A stretch of 31,237 nt of DNA, taken from Clostridiales bacterium. Lineage in GTDB: Bacteria; Bacillota_A; Clostridia; Oscillospirales; Oscillospiraceae. Position numbers and translations under genes: made by a program. This document shows, piece by piece, positions 15,513 to 22,689 of this stretch (positions are counted from its first letter, which is position 1; every line of letters begins with the position of its first letter). The stretch lies in contig JALFGI010000126.1 of assembly GCA_022777455.1 (NCBI GenBank), forward strand, positions 1 through 31,237, written 5' to 3'. The notes under the pieces were generated by a model, which worked only from the letters and a program-made list of their open reading frames with translations, did not search any database and was not told the origin of the DNA.

Positions 15513-17084
15513 TCACCTCGCTTTTGTACTGAAGGAAATTCTCGGGTCAACCATGGCCATCAGCACATCGCCCAGGATCAGCGAAACGACGCTGAGAACT
15601 CCATAGAACAGGCAAACGCCCACGATCACATTGTTGTCATAGGTCTGGATTGCCGTGACCATCAGGCCGCCGGTACCGGGGATGGAATAGACCCGCTCGG
15701 TGTAGAAGGCACCCACCAGGCTGAACAAAACGCTGGCGGGAATTCCCTGGACAATGGGCACCACGGCATTGCGCATGATGTGCTTGCGGAAGATTTCTCC
15801 CTCCACCAGACCGTTGGAACGGGCGAAGCGAACATAGTCGGAATTTTTCTGATCGATCATATACCGGCGCATCCAGCGCATGAGTCTTGCGATGCTGGGC
15901 ATGGCCAGGGAGACGATGGGCAGGATATACATCATCTTGTTGGTGGATTCCAGGTCAAAGGATGTGGGAATGCCCAAGGCATAGCCCAGTGTTTTGACCA
16001 TGAAGATATAGGACAGTGCGGGCACTGCGGTGATGAACACGATATAGAAGGTGCCGATCTTGTCCAGCAGGGAATCCGCCTTCTGGGCCATGAGCACACC
16101 CAGGGGCAGGCCGATCACATAGGCAAGGATCACTGCCAGGATGCCAAACAGGAAGGAATAGCCCATCTTGGAGTTGCCGTTTTTCACGGTGCTGGTCTGG
16201 GTATAGTCGTCGGTATAGCGGGAGCTGTACAGAAGCTCACCGGCCTCCAAGGAACCGGGAACATAGGTTGCGGTGTGCAGGTCGTCGGCGCTCTCCTCCA
16301 CCAGGCCGGTGGGATAGGTGATGGTGGTGGGAACATAGGCGCCCTGGGAGCGGGTCATTGTATCAAAAACATCGATTCCCTGGTTTACCACAAAGGATTT
16401 ACCCAGGCGAAGGGTGAGAAAATTCTGATGGATATAGGGGAATTGGTTGTCAAAGTACAATAGGTACTTGTGGTTTGTGCCGTTTCCCATAATGGCAGGG
16501 GAGAATTTTTCTCCGCCGTACATCGGGTCATAGAGCGTGAAGGTAAGCTTTCTCTCGCCAATGTCTCCTTCCACCCGATTCACATTGTCAAATTCCAGTA
16601 AGCCGGTGAAATAGTGCAGTGCACGATCCCAAATGGGCTTATCCTTAAAAGCAAACAAAGCCGCCTGGCCACCCTGGGCAACCTTCTTGCCGCTCATTTT
16701 GGTGTCCAGCCGTTTCACTTCATACCCACGGGAGGTATAGTAGTCTTCAAATTCCTGAACATACTGGGCAGTGAGGTCAGAATCCTTCTGCGCAGTTCTG
16801 CCCAGCTTGACGGCCTCCGCCCGGGTTTCCTCGGTGATGGCGCCGTTCTTGGTCAGCTGAAGCAGGTAGTCGGCATAGGTAACATAATCCAGATACCCAT
16901 ACTCCTCCCACTTGCTGTACATATAGGTTTCCTTCGCGTTAGAGGTTTTCTTGCTGAACAAGGGATCGGAGGCAAAAATCAGCTGACGATCCATCAGCGT
17001 AAAGATCATCACCATCACAATGATAATCATAACCGCAACCGAGAGGAAGCCGCGAAGGAGTCGATTGATTACATATTTCGTCAT
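15513..17084 (-). CDS. oppB: Oligopeptide ABC transporter permease (AmiC/OppB)
   Basis: Membrane subunit of the peptide importer, 523 aa. Helix 1 lies at about residues 10-32. It is followed by an outer domain of about 270 residues, the form found in Gram-positive AmiC proteins rather than in the ~306-aa OppB of enteric bacteria. Five more helices form the permease core. The ATPase-contact loop is in SDYVRFARSNGLVEGEIFRKHIMRNA, and the end (DVLMAMVDPRI) is typical. The ribosome site is weak. A stem-loop lies between this gene and oppA, which would lower expression of the permease and ATPase genes relative to the binding protein. Confidence 0.95.
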   Translation of the reverse strand: MTKYVINRLLRGFLSVAVMIIIVMVMIFTLMDRQLIFASDPLFSKKTSNAKETYMYSKWEEYGYLDYVTYADYLLQLTKNGAITEETRAEAVKLGRTAQKDSDLTAQYVQEFEDYYTSRGYEVKRLDTKMSGKKVAQGGQAALFAFKDKPIWDRALHYFTGLLEFDNVNRVEGDIGERKLTFTLYDPMYGGEKFSPAIMGNGTNHKYLLYFDNQFPYIHQNFLTLRLGKSFVVNQGIDVFDTMTRSQGAYVPTTITYPTGLVEESADDLHTATYVPGSLEAGELLYSSRYTDDYTQTSTVKNGNSKMGYSFLFGILAVILAYVIGLPLGVLMAQKADSLLDKIGTFYIVFITAVPALSYIFMVKTLGYALGIPTSFDLESTNKMMYILPIVSLAMPSIARLMRWMRRYMIDQKNSDYVRFARSNGLVEGEIFRKHIMRNAVVPIVQGIPASVLFSLVGAFYTERVYSIPGTGGLMVTAIQTYDNNVIVGVCLFYGVLSVVSLILGDVLMAMVDPRISFSTKAR

Positions 17085-17108
17085 ATTACCACTCTCGCTT
17101 TACTAGCC

Positions 17109-17146
17109 AATCGGGGGGCGGATTGGTTGGAATCCGTCCCCCGACC
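17109..17146 (-). promoter_or_regulatory. Intercistronic stem-loop between oppA and oppB
   Basis: AATCGGGGGGCGGATT (17109-17124) and AATCCGTCCCCCGACC (17131-17146) form a long, nearly perfect stem with a 6-nt loop. There is no T-run after it on the minus strand. This is the usual place for an attenuator or mRNA stabiliser that favours binding protein over downstream genes. Confidence 0.75.
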
Positions 17147-17187
17147 TGACTTATACTTCTTTGGAACCGGAGCTGCGCAAACGATGA

Positions 17188-19290
17188 TTAGAACAGGCCG
17201 AAGCTCTTGGTCATACCGTTGGCGCCGGGCAGCATGGTATCCAGGTAGGACTTGGGATCGCCGTAGTCGGGGCCCCAGCCGCCGTTGTTGCCGATGTCGA
17301 AGTTCATCTCGTCACCGGTGTTGGGATAGTAGGTGGCGTTCAGCCAATCCATCTGAGTCTCGCAGGGAACGATGTCCACGATGACCACGCCGCCCAGCAC
17401 TGCCTCAACGCTCTGCTTCATTGCCTGATCCTGGTTCTTGAAGCTGTCGTTGCCGGTGAAGCTGGCGATGTCCAGACGGACAGGATTCTCGGCGCTGATC
17501 TCGTAGCCCTGCTCAGCCAGCTCAGCGATGGCGATTTCCAGCTCAGCCTTGGCGACCTCGGGGTTGTACCAGCCGTCGAAGCCGGTGCCCAGACCGGTCT
17601 CCTCGTCGAAGGACTTGATGTGGCTGCCGTCGGCCTCCAGCTGAGCCTGACGGATGGTGCCGTAGGCGGTGCCGGCGGGGAAGGTGACGGACTCGCCGTT
17701 GATTTCAACAGTGACGTCCTTGCTCAGGTAGACAAAGTTGCCGGGGACATAGGCGTTGATCATGGAGTTGTACTTCAGATCCTCGCCCTTCCGCTGAGCG
17801 ACCATGGTCGCACGGTCGATGGAATAGTGGACAGCACGGCGGAAGTGAACGTTCCGCATCGCAGCCTGGGCCAGCAGCTTCTGGTCCTCGGTGTGGGTAG
17901 AAACGCCCAGGTTGGCATCGGTGAAGTTGGCATAGGCCTTGCGGTCGATGTTCATCCACTCAACGAAAGCGGTGGCGTCGGTCTCGGAGACATAGGCGTA
18001 CTCGTCGAACAGGCCTTCAGCCTTGGCAATCTCCATGGTAGCGGTGTTCAGACCGGCATTGGTGATGTCGCCGGCCACCATATCCTTGTAGGTCTTGGTG
18101 TTGTCGGTGCCGTCGTCATACTTCCAGGTCAGGGTGTGAACACCCAGGATCTCGGGGTTGTAGTAGGAGGGGTTGGCCTCGAAGACGATGGTGTTCTTCT
18201 CGGTGAAGCTCTTGATCAGGAAGGGGCCGTTGTAGGCGATGGTGTCGGGGGAGGTGCCGTACTTATAGTTGGAGGACTCCTTGGCGGCTGCAAACTCGTC
18301 CACACCAAAGGCACCGCCCTGGCTCAGGAAGTAGGCGCGGTTCATGGGGAAGAAGATGTTGTAGCCCAGCATGGTCAGGAAGTAGGGCGTGGAATCGCAC
18401 AGGGTGTACTCCAGGGTGTAGTCGTCCAGAGCCTTGACACCCACATCGGCGAAGTCGGTGGTCTCGCCGTACATATACTCAGCAGCGCCCACGATCACGC
18501 CGTCAACCAGCCATTCCAGACCGGCCTGGCAGTCCAGCATGTGCTGCATACCGGCAACGAAGTCATCGGCGGTAACCTCGCCGATCTCACGGCCCTGGGA
18601 ATCGACCCACTTCACGCCCTGACGAATCTTGAAGGTGAAGACGGTCATATCCTCGTTGGCCTCATAGCTCTCGGCCAGAGCAAACTGCTGGTTGTTCTTC
18701 AGATCGTACATCATCAGGCCGTCGCACAGCTGAACCAGAGGACGGGAGTCGGCCTGCAGGTAGGTGTTCAGAGCGTCCCAGGTCTGAGGATCGGAGGAGG
18801 AGGGGTACTTGTACTCATCTTCCAGGGTATAGCCGTTGTCAGCCAGATAAGCCTTGGCTTCGGCAACGTAAGTAGCAGCATCGGCAGCTTCCATCCACAT
18901 TGCCTTCAGGGCATCCCGGTCGGAAGCCTTGATCAGTTCCTTGGTCACCAGCACGGAGTACTGACGATCGGAGTCGTTGCCCCACAGGGTGCCGTTGGCA
19001 GTCTTGGGGACGGTGCGGCCAATGGCAAAGTTGCCATAGTTGGAGGTGGTGGGCAGCAGCACGCTGGTCTGCAGAAGCTTTGCCTCAGCAAGAGCCTCCA
19101 GAGCGTAGCGCTGGTCTACGTCCATGCACTCCAGGGCTTCCATGTACATGTCATAGAATTCGCCCAGGTTTTCATCGTAGAGCTGCTGGTCGTCCTTTTC
19201 TTCCAGAGCGGGATACTGGGCAGCGGATGCGCTCAGCACCATCGGAAGAACCATGGCCAGAGCCAACACGATTGCGAGAAGTTTCTTCAT
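17188..19290 (-). CDS. oppA: Peptide ABC transporter substrate-binding protein, apparently circularly permuted AmiA/OppA
   Basis: Extracytoplasmic oligopeptide receptor, 700 aa. A signal peptide (residues 1-24, ending SASAA) has no lipobox cysteine. From about residue 32 to 150 the sequence (RYALEALAEAKLLQTSVLLP, then GRTVPKTANGTLWG) resembles the C-terminal end of AmiA/OppA. From about residue 162 it restarts with the usual N-terminal sequence (SSDPQTWDALNTYLQA, FTFKIRQGVKWVDSQG, VTADDFVAGMQHMLD) and runs through NGPFLIKSF, FRRAVHYSIDR and GWGPDYGDPKSYLD. It stops after SFGLF, where AmiA would go on into the block found at the front. The ATG follows AAGGAGG. It is the first gene of the operon. 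Confidence 0.93.
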   Translation of the reverse strand: MKKLLAIVLALAMVLPMVLSASAAQYPALEEKDDQQLYDENLGEFYDMYMEALECMDVDQRYALEALAEAKLLQTSVLLPTTSNYGNFAIGRTVPKTANGTLWGNDSDRQYSVLVTKELIKASDRDALKAMWMEAADAATYVAEAKAYLADNGYTLEDEYKYPSSSDPQTWDALNTYLQADSRPLVQLCDGLMMYDLKNNQQFALAESYEANEDMTVFTFKIRQGVKWVDSQGREIGEVTADDFVAGMQHMLDCQAGLEWLVDGVIVGAAEYMYGETTDFADVGVKALDDYTLEYTLCDSTPYFLTMLGYNIFFPMNRAYFLSQGGAFGVDEFAAAKESSNYKYGTSPDTIAYNGPFLIKSFTEKNTIVFEANPSYYNPEILGVHTLTWKYDDGTDNTKTYKDMVAGDITNAGLNTATMEIAKAEGLFDEYAYVSETDATAFVEWMNIDRKAYANFTDANLGVSTHTEDQKLLAQAAMRNVHFRRAVHYSIDRATMVAQRKGEDLKYNSMINAYVPGNFVYLSKDVTVEINGESVTFPAGTAYGTIRQAQLEADGSHIKSFDEETGLGTGFDGWYNPEVAKAELEIAIAELAEQGYEISAENPVRLDIASFTGNDSFKNQDQAMKQSVEAVLGGVVIVDIVPCETQMDWLNATYYPNTGDEMNFDIGNNGGWGPDYGDPKSYLDTMLPGANGMTKSFGLF

Positions 19291-19379
19291 GTTTGTTTTC
19301 CTCCTTAAAGATTTTTCACGAAAACCAGGAAGGAAAACCCGGCTTCCGCTTAAATCATCCTGAAAAATGATTCTGGATT

Positions 19380-19408
19380 ATTCTAGCACACCCCCCCGGA
19401 GAAATCAA
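19380..19408 (-). promoter_or_regulatory. SigA-type promoter of the oligopeptide transporter operon
   Basis: On the minus strand, TTGATT (19408-19403), a 17-bp spacer containing a run of seven G, and TAGAAT (19385-19380). The leader to the oppA ATG is about 85 nt. Confidence 0.8.
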
Positions 19409-19799
19409 CCCTTAGTTAACTTTCTGTGACCATTTTTGTTTTGTTCTACAATTTCTTCCGGCAAAAGGGGCGCAAGCAGAGACTTTTTGGGTATTTTCAC
19501 AACCGCCGGTTGAGCGCCGCCCAAATACATCCGTATCTGTACCAGCATACAAAAGCCTGTTTTGGGCATCCCATCCAGCCCTTTCTGTTTCAACAGCTTC
19601 TGCACAGGTTTCCACAGCCATTCACAGCGTTTCCACAGCTTTGTTCATTTTCAGAAACCTTTTTCAAAAGGAGAAAGTTCCTGTATTCTTTTAATTTCTT
19701 CAGGAAATACAGGCTTTCGCGTTCTTTCAAACTGTGATTGTTTGATTTTCTCCGTTTTATCTTCATCCGCTCGTTTTTCGGCTTTTTCCTTTCCTTTTT
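19409..19799. other. Gene-free AT-rich gap with DnaA-box-like repeats
   Basis: No gene with a start and ribosome site is visible. Three copies of GTTTCMACAGC start at 19587, 19608 and 19629, exactly 21 bp apart. The two GTTTCCACAGC copies resemble DnaA boxes (TTTTCCACA/TTATCCACA class). A pyrimidine-rich, AT-rich stretch follows (about 19690-19800). On the minus strand a charged open frame runs from about 19818 to its stop at 19651, but it has no usable start codon; it may be a gene remnant. Confidence 0.5.
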
Positions 19800-19886
19800 T
19801 AACCTGTATTATACTATCCTATATTAACCTTTCCTAACCTATCCTAACCTAACCTGGGTTAACCAATGGTAAACCAACGGTTAACC
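19800..19886. repeat. Helically phased TAACC / GGTTAACC array
   Basis: TAACC occurs at 19800, 19825, 19835, 19845, 19850, 19860 and 19882. The last section is three 8-mers at exact 11-bp steps: GGTTAACC (19857), GGTAAACC (19868) and GGTTAACC (19879). Nearly all units therefore lie on one face of the helix. A minus-strand TATAAT-like hexamer sits beside it near 19808. This looks like an operator or iteron array; the binding protein is unknown. Confidence 0.65.
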
Positions 19887-19914
19887 AGGCAGGAGATACT
19901 ATTTATAATGTATA

Positions 19915-20278
19915 GGCAAATTGTAATTGATAGGGATGCCATCGTAGGGGCGGCTACCAGCCGCCCGTCAGCGAACGATTTCTGAGTGTTCCGTTGAATG
20001 GTATGCAGTTGGACAAATCCGTAGGGGCGGCTCGTAGCCGCCCGCCAACTGACGGACTTGAGTGTTCGGTTGAATGGCATCATGTTGGGGATCGTACGAA
20101 TTCGCCCGCTCTGGTTGCTTACTGTGGGTTTGTACCGCGCGGGAGGCTACGAGCCTCCCCTACAGTTGGGACGGAAGGCTGTGCGGATTCGCCCAACCTG
20201 GTTACTTGCTATGGGATTGTACCGCGCGGGCGGCTGGTAGCCGCCCCTACGAAACATCCCCACAAATTACAATTTGCC
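19915..20278. repeat. Four-hairpin intergenic repeat element, copy B
   Basis: Bounded by GGCAAATTGTAATT (19915-19928) and its perfect inverted partner AATTACAATTTGCC (20265-20278). Inside are four GC-rich hairpins in the same order and orientation as at 2483-2857: two of GTAGGGGCGGCT/AGCCGCCCG type, then two inverted. The spacers again carry TTGAATGG and GAATTCGCCC/GATTCGCCCAA. No gene is seen in it. Confidence 0.85.
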
Positions 20279-20407
20279 TCGCAAGGCCTGCACTCGCAAT
20301 ATAAATATTTCCCGCTGTTTTGCAAATGATACCCAGGGCGGGAATGGGCGGAAATTGGTATATTCTTCAGAAATTCTTAAAATTCTTGAAATCTTTTTGA
20401 AAATGCT

Positions 20408-20435
20408 TTGCAATTGACGGGAGATGTGATATACT
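20408..20435 (+). promoter_or_regulatory. Promoter of the glycosyltransferase operon
   Basis: TTGCAA (20408-20413), a 16-bp spacer and TATACT (20430-20435), about 42 nt upstream of the first gene's start. Confidence 0.7.
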
Positions 20436-20477
20436 ATTCTGGCAAAAAAATGTTTATGTGACAAAAGAGGAATTTCA

Positions 20478-21593
20478 ATGGTGGATTTATCGAAAATTTC
20501 CGTTGTGCTGCCCTCTCTGGACCCGGACGAAAAGCTCAACGCCGTCATCGACGGCCTGCTCAGTCACGGCTTTTCCCACATTATCCTGGTCAACGACGGC
20601 AGCAAGCAGGAGAATCTGCATTACTTTACCGACGCCGCAGCCGCCCACCCCGAAATCACCCTGCTGCACCATGAGGTAAACCGGGGCAAGGGTGCCGCCC
20701 TGAAAACCGCCTTCACCTGGTGCCTGCAAAACCGGCCCGAGACCCTGGGCGTTGTTACCGTGGACGGCGACAACCAGCACCACCCGGAGGACACCCGCGC
20801 CTGCTGCGAACATATGCTGGAAACCGGCCGCATCACCCTGGGCTGCCGGGACTTCTCTTTGCCCCAGGTGCCCCCCAGAAGCCGCTTCGGCAACCGCACC
20901 ACCTCCCTGGTGTTCAAGCTCTTCTGCGGCATCACCCTCTCCGACACCCAGACCGGCCTGCGGGCCTTCCCCCGGGACACCCTGGAATTTCTGTGCCAGG
21001 TATCCGGCGATCGGTTCGAATACGAGACCAATATGCTGCTGGCCATGAAAACCAACGGCATCCCCTTCGACGAGGTGAAGATCCGCACGGTTTACATTGA
21101 GGAGAACAAAAGCTCCCACTTCCACTGGCTGAAGGATTCCTGGCGGATCTACAAGCTGATCCTGGCCCATTTCTTCCGCTACACCCTGAGCAGCCTGGCC
21201 AGCTCCGTGGTGGATCTGGGTTTTTTCAATCTGTTCACCCGGCTTTTCTCCGCCAGCCTGACAGGCCTGGCCCTGGACATCGCCGCCACCGGCCTGGCGA
21301 GGCTCCTCTCCTCCCTGTTTAACTTCTTTGTGAACAAGAAGGTGGTGTTCCGCTCCCAGTCCGGCACCGCCGCCGCCATGGCCCGCTACTATGCTCTTGC
21401 CATTCCCATGATGGCCGCCCAGGGTTTGCTCACCGGCGGCATCACCTCCCTGCTGCACCTGCGCCAGGGCGGACTGCTGCACACGCTGGCCTACGCCATC
21501 GTGATGGTGGTTCTGTATTTTGTCAGCTATTCGATCCAGCAGCGCTGGGTCTTTGCATCCCATAAAACGACTTCGCGAGGTAACGAAAAATGA
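20478..21593 (+). CDS. GT2 family glycosyltransferase fused to a GtrA-like membrane domain
   Basis: A 371-aa enzyme in two parts. Residues 1 to about 225 form a GT-A fold family 2 glycosyltransferase of the dolichyl/polyprenyl-phosphate sugar synthase kind: SVVLPSLDPDEKLN, ILVNDGSKQ, NRGKGAALKTAF, and the metal-binding VDGDNQHHPED near residue 95. Residues from about 234 to 365 have four membrane helices of the GtrA flippase-like family. Such fusions are expected to load a sugar onto undecaprenyl phosphate and help move it across the membrane. It is the first gene of a four-gene operon and overlaps the next gene by 4 nt (ATGA). Sugar and acceptor cannot be read from sequence. Confidence 0.9.
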   Translation: MVDLSKISVVLPSLDPDEKLNAVIDGLLSHGFSHIILVNDGSKQENLHYFTDAAAAHPEITLLHHEVNRGKGAALKTAFTWCLQNRPETLGVVTVDGDNQHHPEDTRACCEHMLETGRITLGCRDFSLPQVPPRSRFGNRTTSLVFKLFCGITLSDTQTGLRAFPRDTLEFLCQVSGDRFEYETNMLLAMKTNGIPFDEVKIRTVYIEENKSSHFHWLKDSWRIYKLILAHFFRYTLSSLASSVVDLGFFNLFTRLFSASLTGLALDIAATGLARLLSSLFNFFVNKKVVFRSQSGTAAAMARYYALAIPMMAAQGLLTGGITSLLHLRQGGLLHTLAYAIVMVVLYFVSYSIQQRWVFASHKTTSRGNEK

Positions 21594-22678
21594 GTAAGAA
21601 AACCCCTAAAAAGAAAAGCGGCCTGCTTGGGCGCATTGTCCGCCGGTTCTTTCTGCTGCTGTTCACCATTGTGATCCTTCTGGTGGCAGGTCTCGCCCTG
21701 ATCATGAACCTGGTGTTCAACGGCCCCTCCCCTGCCGCCCGGGACGTGCTGACCATGTCTCTGCTGGAGCCCAGCGCCACCAAGTGGATCCCCGGCCTCT
21801 TTATGGACGAGGCCATCGTCAACCAGATCCGCAGCGCCGGTGACGACGAGCAGATTCAGGAGGAACAGAACCTGGATGACATCGTCATCATGGATGCAAA
21901 CACCCTGGCCGCCTCCGATGAATGGGCCGCCTACCCCGACGGCATCCGCATCGAGAGCTATTCCGGCAAAACCTTCAACGCCCACATCATGCTCATCCAG
22001 GACCCCAGCCGGGTCTACCTGGGCCTGAGCAGCTACGACGGCTTCTCCACCAGCAAGCCCGGTAAGCGGCTGAACGTGGCCATCGAGGACGAGGGCGCCT
22101 CCGCCGCCATCAACGCCGGCGCCTTCAACGACGACGGCACCGCCGGCAGCCAGGTGGGCAGCATCCCCGCCGGCCTGACCATCCACGGCGGCAAGGTGGT
22201 ATCCAATCAGCTCAGCGGCATGGTGCCCGAGCAGGGCTTCTGCGGCTTCAACACCGACAACAAGCTGGTGGTGGCCGACTCCATGACCGAAGCCCAGGCC
22301 ATGGAGCAGAACATCCGGGACGGCTGTGAATTTGGCCCCGTGCTCATCGTCAACGGTGTGCCCAACCAGAAGGTCTACTCCGGCAACTCCGGCTACAATC
22401 CCCGTACCGTGGTGGGCCAGAGAGCCGACGGCGTGGTCATCTTCATCTGTGCCGACGGCCGCCAGGCAGGCTCCCTGGGCGCAACCTACAAGGATATGAT
22501 CGACCTGCTCATCTCCTACGGCGCCGTGAACGCCTGCAACATGGACGGCGGTTCCTCCTCCGTCATGCTCTACCGGGACTACACCACAGGTGTTGTCTCC
22601 ATGATCAACAGCTATTCCGTTCTTCAGTCCGAACCCAGAAGAATGCCCAACTTCTGGATGGTCAAGCCCTTGCAGTGA
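21590..22678 (+). CDS. Membrane-anchored phosphodiester glycosidase (NAGPA-domain) protein
   Basis: A 362-aa protein with a basic cytoplasmic start (MSKKTPKKKSG), one membrane helix at about residues 18-42, and an outer domain. From about residue 125 to the end it matches the phosphodiester glycosidase family (PF09992, NAGPA-like): AAINAGAFNDDG, FGPVLIVNG, NPRTVVGQRADGVVIF and the hallmark NACNMDGGSSSVMLY. Family members cleave sugar-phosphodiester links in surface polymers. Translation is coupled to the glycosyltransferase (ATGA overlap), and the third gene follows after 11 nt, which points to a shared envelope glycan pathway. Confidence 0.92.
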   Translation: MSKKTPKKKSGLLGRIVRRFFLLLFTIVILLVAGLALIMNLVFNGPSPAARDVLTMSLLEPSATKWIPGLFMDEAIVNQIRSAGDDEQIQEEQNLDDIVIMDANTLAASDEWAAYPDGIRIESYSGKTFNAHIMLIQDPSRVYLGLSSYDGFSTSKPGKRLNVAIEDEGASAAINAGAFNDDGTAGSQVGSIPAGLTIHGGKVVSNQLSGMVPEQGFCGFNTDNKLVVADSMTEAQAMEQNIRDGCEFGPVLIVNGVPNQKVYSGNSGYNPRTVVGQRADGVVIFICADGRQAGSLGATYKDMIDLLISYGAVNACNMDGGSSSVMLYRDYTTGVVSMINSYSVLQSEPRRMPNFWMVKPLQ

Positions 22679-22689
22679 GGTGATCGCAG

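Noticed and set aside
12729..16463. Very long plus-strand open frame (over 1200 codons) opposite oppD, oppC and oppB
   Set aside because: It is the antisense shadow of GC-rich coding sequence, rich in His, Gly and Gln with no family motifs. The minus-strand genes have ribosome sites and full conserved domains.
19405..19605. 66-codon minus-strand open frame between the opp promoter and the DnaA-like boxes
   Set aside because: It starts at a non-ATG codon without a ribosome site, has no recognisable motif and overlaps the opp promoter.
20267..20548. Minus-strand 93-codon open frame upstream of the glycosyltransferase
   Set aside because: It overlaps the promoter and start of the plus-strand operon and shows no ribosome site or motif.
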